From NCBI GenBank assembly GCA_033439795.1, contig JAUTDP010000010.1, positions 1,116,001 to 1,180,000 of the forward strand: a stretch of DNA of 64,000 nt. The letters are read 5' to 3'. The notes below the pieces were generated by a model, which did not search any database, had not been told where the DNA came from, and was given only the letters and a program-made list of their open reading frames with translations. The stretch comes from Sordaria brevicollis (lineage: Eukaryota > Ascomycota > Sordariomycetes > Sordariales > Sordariaceae). How positions within the stretch are numbered: position 1 is the stretch's first letter; each line of letters starts with the position of its first letter. Shown here piece by piece: positions 23,901 to 35,600 of this stretch. The position numbers and the translations under genes were made by a program.

Positions 23901-24764
23901 GAAGTGGTGTGTGCATTGGTTCGTGGTTCGCCATATGGCTTGGCAAGGCAGCCGGCCCACTTGAACTGTCACTATCGATTGGGGAAGAGGTGCCTGGTGC
24001 TGGGTCCCACTGTCTAAGACCGTACTAAGGTACCCACACTTGTTGATACCTTACTGTGTACACTCCCCTCCGAGCCTTCTGGATTCTCTTTTGCACATTG
24101 TACTGTACTTCGACCCATCGCAGGGCGCGGCCTCGCGTGAACTGGAATTATATGAAAGGAACACGATTCCAGACCCTTTGCGAAAGGATCAAACACAAAT
24201 CTTTGAACGATTCTGGGAAGGTCCCGTTTTATCTTTGCTCATGCTCCGATCCGTTGTACCAATTGTTCGTTTGTCAAGTTTGCCGATTACGGGCAACGCT
24301 AAGAAATTCGACTGCCACCACAGCTACGCGGTTTGCCGCTTCCATCGACCATTTTCCGCATCAACTTCATGAGAGGTCATCTTCACAAAAGCTCTCTCCT
24401 AGAATTCTTGCAACGCTGCTCCCCTCGACGACAACACCCCTGCCAAGCTACTTGCGGTCAACCCTCCATCCAAAATCGCGCGCGACCACTCCTACCACCC
24501 TTTGATCCTCCGTAGGACACCGTGGCTACCCACGCTCTTCGGTACTAAATCCATAAACCCCGACATCCTCTCACCATTGGGTCACTCTTGCGCACGGGCG
24601 GCACGCCGTAGTGTTCTGTACCTTTTAGTGATTACACCTCAGCCACACCTTCACTTCTCGACATAGGTTCACCTGAGTTACGGGTCACGTTTCAACTTCG
24701 AAAGAGGCATCCAACGTCACACTTGCACAGGCACACGCCTACACAATCTAGCTCCAGGGCAGTC
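17962..24764. other. long gene-poor region of ordinary composition
   Basis: About 6.8 kb where frames are short and overlapping. The longest plus-strand frame (21549-22028, about 159 codons without an early ATG) is weakly protein-like but matches nothing I know. It may be a decayed gene or chance. The last 700 bp presumably form the promoter and long leader of the EST1-domain gene. No tRNA, 5S rRNA, CRISPR-like array or tandem repeat is evident. Confidence 0.5.
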
Positions 24765-27231
24765 ATGGCCTCACAAAAGCCCCAGCCGGTTGACATCGGA
24801 CAAGGCTTCGTCAATTACCTCAGAAAACAAGCACGGTCTAGGCAGAAACCTGCCTCGTGTAGTCTATGCAATTTAGACTTTCCAGCGGGCACCGACCATG
24901 TGCAGTTTGAAGCACACATCAAATCGATCCATGCCCATCTTTATGACAGCAAAACATCAGACAAAGAAAAAGAAGAGTGGCTAAATGCTCAGTGGAAGGC
25001 ATCTCAGCCTACAAGTATAAATGAAAGGTTGGTCTTCCTACATGTTCTCTCCGACTTTCCCCCCACTGTATAGATTTGTACTCACCTTTAGCCATGCATC
25101 ACATCAGACATCCAAATACAGATGTTAGTTCCAAATCAGGGAAGGCAGCTCCTGCAGATGCCAACCGGGGGCCAAACTGGGGAAGACATGCCGGTCAGGA
25201 TTCGAGCAACGCTGCGCAGGCGCAAACAGACCGGGCTTTCCGCCCAAAGAGTCCTTCGCCCAGCAATAAAAGAGAGAGCTCTCGTAGCCAGTCACCCCCC
25301 AAGCGCAACAAAACTTCTGGTCGTCAGGGGGCTGTTGCGTTGGCCGATGATGCGCGTGCCGAGTTTGACCGGGGCCCAACTCAAAAGGGAATGCTTTGGG
25401 ACCCTCAAAATGATGCCACCCGAACTCGAGCACAGCCGTACGACAAATCGAACGTCGCCACAAGCCACAAATTACCTTTAGCTGCTTCGCAGGGCAAGTC
25501 GCGCCGCCAGAGTCAACAGTCCCAAAACCAGCCCAGTCGAACCCCTGCTCAGTCCGAAGACATGTCGATCGGTTTTCTTAAACAACCCGAGACCCGCGCC
25601 ATTTCCCAGGAGCAGCTTGTCACCGAGGTCAAGGGTATTTATGCTGGCCTTGTCATGGTCGAGAGCAAATGCATCGAGGTCGACAACGCTCAGAACGCCG
25701 AGACAGATCCCGCCAACAAGCCCATCAACCACGAACAATGGCAGGCTTTGATCGCCCTGCATCGCACTCTGCTCCATGAGCATCATGATTTCTTTTTGGC
25801 ATCCCAACACCCGTCTGCGAGCCCCGCCTTGAGACGCTTGGCCGCCAAGTATGCGATGCCGGCACGAATGTGGAGGCATGGGATTCACAGCTTCCTCGAA
25901 CTGCTTCGGCATCGTCTTCCTGGCAGTCTGGAGCACATGCTCACGTTCATTTACCTGGCGTACTCGATGATGGCGTTGTTGTACGAGACGGTGCCGGCTT
26001 TCGAAGAAACATGGATTGAATGCCTTGGGGATCTGAGCCGTTACAGGATGGCCATCGAGGAGGGCAATCTCCGGGACCGGGAGATTTGGACTGGCGTGAG
26101 CAGGGACTGGTACTCGAAGGCTTCTGATAAGTCGCCTACCACCGGCCGGCTCTATCACCATCTCGCCATTCTTTCTCGTCCCAATGCCGTGCAGCAACTC
26201 TACTACTATGCCAAATCTCTCTGCGTTGCAATCCCGTTCAACTCGGCTCGCGATAGCATTATGACTCTCTTCGACCCTGTTTTGGGGCCTGATTCGAGTC
26301 GTCATTCTCGACTGCATCCTATCGATCTTGCATTCGTTCAGACTCACGGCGTCATGTTCAGCGGCAAATCCCAAGACAAGCTGGAGCATTACATGGAGAG
26401 TTTTTTGAAGCCCCTTAACAATCACATTCAGGTTTCAGGATATCAATGGCGGGAGCCTGGGTATGTGCAATCGGTATCCTTCTCTTTCCCAGTATCCTAT
26501 TCTAACTTTCAGACAGATACCACATTGCTATTGCGAACTGCTGTGCCATCATTGGTTGGGGTAATGAGAAGAACCCAGTTTATCGAGCCATTAAAGCAAA
26601 AGCGAGCGTCACTGATGAGTCTTCCCGTGACCAAACCATGACTGGCACCGATGGAGCGGAACCAGATCTACAGCTCGTAACAGCTATGAGATTGGCCAAC
26701 AGGACCCATGATGTGGTCTTCGGACAGCAAGACGATCTTAATGTCGTTCCATATCTTCACGCCACTCTTGCATTTGTCTACCACTTGATCTCTTTGCCGG
26801 AGGCCATGGTCCACTTTGCCGAGTTCCCCTGGGGACTGGTGTCTAACCAATTGAACTCCCTGCTTCGGGACTACAATGCATATGACCGATTCGAGAGCGA
26901 TCAGTTCCCCAGGCCTGAGAACGAAGAGCTTCCTCGTCCCCTGCCCGAGGACTTTGCCATGCGTGGCCTTCTCTGGGTTGAGAAGTACTTCCCAAGCGAC
27001 TGGTTCTCGGAGGACAAGATTATCGACGATGAGAAGTATTTTGAGTCGTCTTCCCTATTCGACGACAGGATCACAAGGGTTCTGTACTTGGGATACAGGA
27101 TTGCCATTGAGGGAGGGGGGAAATGGCTTCAATACAACACCAACATTCATCACTTCGGGTTACACCCGCAGTATGAGCGTGAGTCCCACAGAGAATACGG
27201 CGAACTGCCTGATGCGGCCGCCCATCCTTGA
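24765..27231 (+). CDS. EST1/SMG-type DNA/RNA-binding domain protein with N-terminal C2H2 finger
   Basis: Three exons give 767 residues: 24765-25014, 25122-26460 and 26517-27231. The second intron (56 bp, GTATGT...ACAG) is clear. The first has a weaker GTATAA donor, so its exact borders are less certain. Residues 32-56 form a C2H2-like finger (C32, C35, H51, H56). A basic, Gln/Ser-rich linker follows. From about residue 200, an alpha-helical region fits the EST1 DNA/RNA-binding domain family seen in telomerase cofactor Est1, Ebs1 and SMG5-7; typical pieces are HGIHSFLELLRHRLP and TTGRLYHHLAIL followed by PNAVQQLYYYAKSL. Telomere or mRNA-decay roles are known for relatives only; which applies here is not visible. 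Confidence 0.75.
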
Positions 27232-29609
27232 CCAGTTCCTGTGCGGATGCAATACCGACAATAAAAGCATAAGACAGTATTCGAATATACGTTAAACATC
27301 AGGTTTCAAGCGGTAGAAGGTCTTGGGCAGGTGAGCCGTCTGTGTTCCTTTGATTTTTTAGTTTGCTTCAGACATTCTCTTTGCTCCAGTCTCGACATAG
27401 ATTTCAGAATTGGTCTTGGTTTTTTTCTCGTATGTATATCAGCGATTGGGTATTCAAGTGTGTACATATACGGTCCTGGGTCTCCCTTGATGGAATCCGG
27501 AGAAGAAGCGTGTTTTCAAAAGGTGTACTTTCCACCCCCTAGTGTGTAATTGTGATAGCTGTGTAATTCTAGAATAGTTCGGTGAAACTGGCAAAGAAGT
27601 TTGGAAGCGTTCTGATCAAGCAGATCACGCCAGTGTCGATGATTTCGCAGATGGCTAGTGTTATCCGGACGAGAGAACGTGAACATCGGACGGAACAAGT
27701 GTAGATGTCTGGTAACAAGGGCTATTAGCAAGGCAGCACACGCATGTCATTAGACAAGGTGACAATGATAAACTGAAGCTGGACTTCAGAATGACAACGA
27801 CGGGAACGTCTGATTTCGATTGGCCATAATTCTCCGTACAAGCACATAAAAGTGCACAAATCTCAGGGGCTTCAGCTCGAAATTTATCTCTTTACACCTA
27901 AGTCGGCTCAGGGGTATTGTTTACTTTGCCCCGGATCGGGTACCCAAAGCGCCACAGAGTGCCAGTGGGCGCTATTTTCCTTTTGGACCCCACGTGTAAT
28001 CCCAAACCTTTGGGAACACGCAGTTTCTTGGGACACCGAAGCCTAGCATGTGCTCAAAAATTCTCAATTTCTCCTACCTCCAAGTAGGTAGCAATTTCCG
28101 CCACTAGGCCCTGCCTAGTCGGTTGCCTTATGGTGCTACCCCTTGCTACAAGGAAATTAACAAAACCAGGGGGAGATTCCGATGCATCCGGATGCGAAAA
28201 GCACTGCGAAACATCGCAAAACATCAAAGACATACAAATGGAAAAACATCATGAACGCCTGGTCTGTGCCGTTGCATCCGGTACTGTAAGGCAACCGCCA
28301 GGGAGCAAGGCAGGGAATGACGACAAACTGAAAGTTCCATCCCGGGAACTCAGTTCCAACCATCCATGTGAGTTGGAAAACTGCGCCGCAGCCACAGTAC
28401 CTCTGTCCCTTCCATTTCATCTGACGTCGGGTAACACTTGACAAACAAGTCAGATATTGGTATCATTGGTATCAATACCCACTCCAGGCAGCAGCGATCC
28501 GGAACTAATACAACAGAACGTGGAAAGACCGATTAGGGAGGATTGCTGACACCGAAAAGACTCGGGCTCCGAGAAAAGGTCGAGGAAGGCGCAAAATTGT
28601 TCGGCAAAGAACTAGCTGCGCCTTCTCGAATCTGATGCTGAAGTTTCAGAAAGCTTCAGTTACGAGTTGCGACTCTGCCTCGACATTAAGCTTTTGGGCC
28701 ACAATGACACTCATCAACAATACCCAACTCTGACACGAAGATCATCAATGGTCATAAGCGAAGTGTAAGATCATCGTCCTCCAAGCCCCCAAGTAGTACG
28801 CGTCGGTCATTTTCTGTCTCAGTGTCTTCTCCGAGTCGCATCGATCTTACTGTCCAGATCTCAAGGGACAAGAAGGCGACCACGCTAAAAAGCTCAGCCA
28901 TCTTCGGTTAACGCTACTAGCGCGCCAACATTGAACTTTATCCTAACGTTGGGATCTAGAAGCGAAAATCCAACGTTAGACGGAGGATCATAGGACTAAA
29001 GCGACCGGGTTGACTTCCGATTGACTGCATTATCCTTTTGCTCCCGTGATGAAGAGATGAGGGTGTGATACAGCCGTTCACCCTCGGTGTGTGACGCTAA
29101 TGTGGGAACACAGATGCCTATTTGAACGGTTTGAGTGTCGTGAGTGTGATTCTGCGTGAATAGTTCGGGCGATATTCGCTTGTGATATTGCACGCCACTG
29201 TCAGTTGCCAGTGAGGTAAGTGCTTGAGTGAGGTGAATGAACGATCGAAAAGATAGATGACTTGAATGATCACACCGAAATTCCGCGAGTGGAAACATAT
29301 GTCCTTTTATAGACAGACTTTCTTTCGTACGTTTGCCAATCACTGAGTGTCATTAACACCGATCTCACCAGTGTACGGAACTTTCCGTCGGCGTTGAGGC
29401 TGACTGACTGCTGATATCTGACTGTCCAGTAATTATTCCAAAATGCGCTTATATCCTTTCCCAATGATGACTTCAACGGGTGCCTGCGGCCGCTTGATGA
29501 CATGTGAGCGGTCATATTCACTAATGAAGACTTCCAATGAGGATTCTTGAACCATGGTAGGACGTGATATGTAAGTACATAACCCTTCTATGTAACTACG
29601 TGTAACATG

Positions 29610-29611
<2 letters not shown>
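27232..29611. other. gene-poor region before the poly-T run
   Basis: About 2.4 kb starting with the 3' UTR of the EST1-domain gene. No convincing ORF is present. An imperfect inverted repeat lies at 28944-28978 (TAACGTTGGGAT and ATCCAACGTTA). Confidence 0.5.

Positions 29612-29696
<85 letters not shown>
29612..29696. repeat. 85-base homopolymer T run
   Basis: An uninterrupted run of about 85 T on the plus strand. It could be the poly(A) tail of a retroposed transcript lying to its right on the minus strand, or a slipped microsatellite. No recognisable retroelement coding sequence or clear target duplication flanks it. The true length is uncertain because such runs are hard to sequence. Confidence 0.9.
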
Positions 29697-29698
<2 letters not shown>

Positions 29699-32600
29699 CG
29701 GCTCAACAGGTAGGTAAGCATATGGGGAACGTCACCATCGTAGGGTCTATTTCTGTTTTATTCTGGTTTGTCACACCTCTCTCGGTCCTTTGACTGGACT
29801 TCCAAAGAACCGAAACCCCCCCAACTCATCCACTGAATCTTTTGTGTCCTTACGGCGGCATTGCCGAATTTCTGCTGTGCCACGGAAGGGTCATGGAGGA
29901 CTGGACTGATGGAAGGCTTCATATATCTGTTTGCCTTTTCTAACAGCCGCCTCTCCCGCTTGTTCCGCAAGTGCACCCCGGATCGACAAAGGTTACAGCG
30001 TGACAGGTACAGGCACACTAAATAAGTGTAATCTATCTGTGCCGCGCCTATCCGTCTTTTTAGGATGGCATACCGTCTGACATTCTGACCACGATCTTTG
30101 CGGTAGGATCTCTTGTCATCATGCCGCCTTTATTCGGTGAGCTCGAGCGATGGTTACCTATATATCATATGCTATGCGCCTGTTGTGCCCGCCGGGGTAA
30201 TGGGTTTGAAGTTTAGCGAAGATGGCCTCTTTTTCGCCTTGTATGGGCCTCACAAGCCTCTACAGAAGCTGCTCACAGGCTGGCTTGTGACTCTGCCGCG
30301 TTGCCTTGTTGAAGTTGAGACTCAAGTTTCAATGCCGTCTCACTGAATTACCGGTATAGGAAGAGGTGTCGTCAAATATGTCTCAGGGTCTGGCACTTTG
30401 TCAGATCCCTTATATCGTTGCCTGGTGTTAGCGTTTAGCGCCACCAATGAGAATGCGTTTACCTTTTTTCAGGATGAAGTGTGGCTTACCAGGCAGAGAA
30501 CTCGCTTCACGGGACTTTGGGGTCTACCACATGCAGCAGGTCAGCATTTCACAATTCGAGAATTCATCGAGAATGACTTGCTTACCTTGGTGGAAGCCTT
30601 GGCAGCTTCCAAACACTGGATGTAGCGGACCCAACCGAATGGCACAAAGTTGCCTTAATTGTAACCCTTCGCTTCGCCTCCACCCCTCCAATCCGAGCAA
30701 TAAACGGACGAGTTCGATCCTGCGTTTATCACAGTGCAACTTTCCTCAATCTTTTAAAAAAGGATGCATCAACACTGTATCCAACGCCGGTCTTCCGGCC
30801 ATTCACCAAATTCCGGATACCGCTCGTCCGTTGTATCCCCGGATTCGGCAACCCGATTGACCGGATTCAGTCTCCGATGCTACGGCCCTTGAGGCAGCAA
30901 AGTTCCCTCCGCGGAGGTAAATGCGTGTTCCGGTGCATTCACTAATGCGTATGCATTGCGACTGTAAAACCTGCATATAACTCACATTCAGATGCATGTA
31001 TTTTCTCGCGCATCGAGCGCAATAATTTGACGACACAGCTTGAGATATTTTGAAGAGCCTTATAAAACCGCGAGCTTTACCCCTCTTTCAATTGGAATTT
31101 CTTCCCCACTGCACGAGCTCGGAATGCCTTGATCTTCACCGAATGTGCAAATGTAGCTTAGCTTACCTAGCTATAGCTATAGCCTATAGCTATCTTTTAT
31201 TCATGCAATATCTCAGCCTCGGCTGAGAGCAAGTTTTGCGGGGGCGCGGGGTAAGTCGGAGTTTTGTGGTAGTGTCCATGTTTTATCGGCGTTTCAATTG
31301 ACGAGTTGGAGAGCTCGAACCTGTATTAGCCTGATAAGGCGCATCGGTAAGATCATTTTTGTGTCAGTGGCTTGGAGATTTGGTCGCCTTGTCTATGCCT
31401 ACTTTGCCTCGCGGATGATGGTGTGGCTGCACCTTTTATCTGATCCTTTACACCAAGATAATCGCGCTGACTTGCATGGCTGATCACTCTTCCCCGCAGG
31501 ACCTGATCCCAGGGTCTGCTTCATTGCAAGTGCGGCAGGGAATGAGGACGGGAGCGACAACTATTTCCGGTAAATGCAAGTTGTCTGATCAGGCTTCCGG
31601 TTCATATGTCTCTCCACACCGGGATGCCTTGTTCAGATCTGTTCAATGGATGCAATCGGCTGACCAGTTTTGGGTCCTTGTGAATTCACGTGGTTGGATG
31701 GAATGGTGGGTTGATTACCTGCATGATTTGAGGGTTGAATACGTTGCCGAATAGTTGATTGGAAACTCCCATCTTGATGACGTGAATTCACACTCAGAAC
31801 AGGAAGCGATTTACGGCGAAGTTGAATCAATGTTGATAATGAGATTTCTTATCTGATGCTGGGAAAAGGTCCAACAAAGCAATTGTGTGATATCTTTCGG
31901 TCAGTGATAAAAAGGAAGGTGCTATGCTCCGTGATGATGCAGGTAATTAAGGTTCCGTAATTACATGCGCAGAAGCTGATAATCCCGGCGGATATTCTGA
32001 AAATCCTAAACCGAAAAGGTCGGGAGGCGCCCACGATCTGGATGTTGGCGTAAGGCAACCAGGCTGCGTACGTCTCAACATCACACACCACCGGCGTTAC
32101 TGAAGTATAGTGCTAGAACCTTTACCGAACACTAGTATTTCTGCGCTTTTTACTAAAAGGAACGAAACGATCTTCAAGTGATATCTTATATTATTATCGT
32201 GAAAGCCAATCGCAATGCGATGGCCAACCACGTGCAAGTTCCCTTCTGTTATAATTCAAAGGCCTTGTTCTTCGTATGCACAAAAGAAGTATTATAAATT
32301 CTACGCACAATTACGTCGAAGAATTGTAGTAAAGTGAGTTGTTATATAGGTACTTGGTCGGCTGCTCACTCTTCGTCTAAGGTAAATTAACAACGGGATA
32401 TGTGCGTACATGCCGATATTCGTGAACATGAAAGCCACATAAAAGCCTTAACAACGTTTTCAGGCCACAAAATTCGACAACAATACATCGAATTCTTCAT
32501 GGTAAAGTGAATGCCACCAAGGCAACCTTCAATTCTCGTTCATTGGTCAAGGTACGAGGAAATGCATCCCTTCTCCTTGTGTCCCATGTCGCAAGCGCCT

Positions 32601-35600
32601 GTTCCGATGTTAGGCGCGAGCGCGCTAAACTAGGACCCCACAGCGGTACGGCCCGCTGTGTCGGGTCACCTAAGCGAGCGGTTCATGTCAGGGGTAAATC
32701 ACAAACAGTGGAGCTCCTCAAGGTCAGACACATGCTCCGATATCAGAACTTGTGCCCAATCATGCTCTTATTCTCGGTCAACAGAAGCAAGCCACCTCAT
32801 ATAATTCCCCCGAAACATACGAGACCAATTCCGGGTAGATCTCCTTGTACATATCAGATAACCGTGCATACCTTATATGGGCAAGTTCTGTCGGTCCCCG
32901 TAAGTGCATGCAGCAGCGGCCCGCTTGGTCCTGCTTTTCGTAACAAACTCGATACGAGATCGGCATCAGGAAAGAAGCTTGTGCCCAAGGTCTTAGGCTT
33001 TAACGTTACAAGCAAAGCTCTTTCTTGTGTTGACCCTTGCTTGGCATATGATGCTTAAGCTCTTGTATATCAGATTTCACATTGATCCTTCTTGGTTTGA
33101 AGAACACTGGATTGAAAGTGTTAATTATCCACAAATCACATTAGTTTGTATTAATATATACCGAAACTCACACTTGATATTTACTAGCAAAAAGGTAAAG
33201 GTAGATAAACAAAGTTCGAGGATACCTATTTTCAAACGGCATGCAAAATATCAACATTTTGTCACAACGATGGAACGGTGGGAATTTTGTTGAAAATCCA
33301 ATCTGAAGGAAAGTATAAGCGGAAAGGAAAAATGTAGGAAGGTGCCTTGAAAATGCAGTGTGTTCTTAGCCACAAATAGCTGAGGCATGCACGTTCGTCA
33401 TAAGACACTCACCTATCTCACACGCCAACAGACTGCCTGCACCGAACCTCCAAGTTCGCTCCAGATAGCCCAATCAACCTTTTTGATCGGCCTCTGACGG
33501 GATCACATTTGCTATTCTTTTTCTGCTGACTCTAGAAAGCCTGCGTTGATGGCATCAAAATCTTATCAATCAACCCTTGTCGTCGTACCTCTCTCCCAAA
33601 AGACGTGTTCTCGTGACTGCCGATCAAAACTGTCGGTCAGTCTGTTACTATAGGTCCTTTGTTTCGATCACGCCGACAATCCTAAATCATCGGCCAAATA
33701 TACTATAGAAGCAACTTCGCGGAGTTGTAGATGGCGAGATATCACCCACTCCCTCCCCTCGTTCTGACATTAACGCTAACCATCGTCCAGTTAAAAACAC
33801 AACAGAGACTATCGTCAGCAATCGTCGCTACACGAGAACATAACTTCGAACGAAAATGCCATATTCTCGAACCTATACTACAACAGCTCCTTGCTATCTC
33901 ACGATTCAGAAAAATGCCATGCAGGATTCAGAGACAACCTTTTGCATACTGATCAACAACTTGCATTTAAAAGCCACAGAGGAATGATACTTTTTTGTGG
34001 ATGGACTTGCCTCACCGCTGTGCTTGGTTTGACGGCTCTCACGAGTTACTACTCCTATCGTATATGCTTTGTGACTCTCACCTCCAAGTGCAGTACTTGC
34101 TAACATCATTTTGGGCAGCATCGCGAACCTTTGATCTCGAACCCATTTCAACCGTCACGCGTCACACCGGGCATACACGAGCCATTGCAGCTTGGAGACT
34201 CCCAAATCGGTATCCCGAGGCCATCATTTCCGTGAGTGTCGATGCTATTCTCTAGATGCCAGTACCCGTCTGCATTTGCTCTAGGGAGCCCGAAGGTCTC
34301 GTGAATAGCTGTGTTGCCTTGATCAGGCATATGCAATATCAGGGGTTACGGCTGCTGCTCTCCGATCTTCAGAAGGCAACTGCACAAATTCTTGCCTTAC
34401 CCGACCAAGACATACGCCGTTTTAACTTTCCCATTACTCTGACCCCGGTTGCGACAATGGCAATCGCCTTACCCCTCCCTCTCCTACCTCTGTTCATCAG
34501 TCATATGAAAAGGCTCACGTGGGTGATGGTGCATTTGCAACAAAGTCACTCTAACATCTCATGCCTAAGTCACCAACCGGCTTCTCAAGTGGCTGCATTT
34601 TCGTTATGGACTGAGTTTTCAAAAATTGCTACCACTCATTTTTTACCCTAGCTTTCCGACAAACGATGAAGGTCAAAGAAAATCATTTACTGTATCCCTT
34701 CTACATTTCCACGCTCTTAATCTTGGTGGTTGTTCAAAGACGTTATACAGGCTTCGGAATGTCGTACGGAACAAGCCTCACAGGAAAGCCTGCTTAATTG
34801 AGGCAAACGGTACTAGACCGTCGAGCGCGCACGTCTCCAAGTGTGTACTACGTTTTCATTTCCGGATGTCTGGGTACTCTACCCGACAACATGATTTTTT
34901 CTGCCGCAAAACACTACCTGTCTGTCTAACTAGTCGGGAAAGTTCCTGAAGTTACGCTTCCTCTAAGATGTCTCGAATCACATATTCTGAGAGTAGATAT
35001 TGGGCTTGCCAGAGAGTTTCACTTTTGGCCTTACGGGTTATATTGTTTGCATGATATCAGTCGACTACCTTTTGATGAACTCGAACAGCTTGTTAGTTGA
35101 CATTTCACTGAACCCAAGGCCTGAAGAGAGAAGTTTAGCCCACGGCATTTTACAATTGAGCACAAGATTTCCGATCATTTCGGGCATCTCGGGTACTCAG
35201 GATCGTGGGAAGGAAGGTTGCAGCTGCAGTCACCATTGAAGGGAATTGTTGAATATCGAACGAGGTCTAAAAAGCATACGCAGAGTTGCACGCAAACTAT
35301 GGCCTGATGTACGGTGACACCAAGCTCAAGTGAAGGAATGTCATCTGCGAACCATTGATATGAAATTCAAGCCGGAATCCCACGCCGGCTACAAGTTTTA
35401 TTAAGTTCATTACTCGAACCACCCGGCTGCCTTCCTTCACGCCTAGTGTTACCGCGCACCACACAAGCCGCGAGATGACATGCAATAGACGCAGATCTCG
35501 AGGACTCGACTCTTCGTCCAACTCCATGCATATTGGTAGGAAACACCACGGTATGTCGAAGCAACTGACTTCGGCTTTAGGGCCGTGCCATATAAACCCT

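Noticed and set aside
32507..33058. 183-codon plus-strand frame
   Set aside because: Random-looking composition, no domain, no splice context; not supported as a gene.
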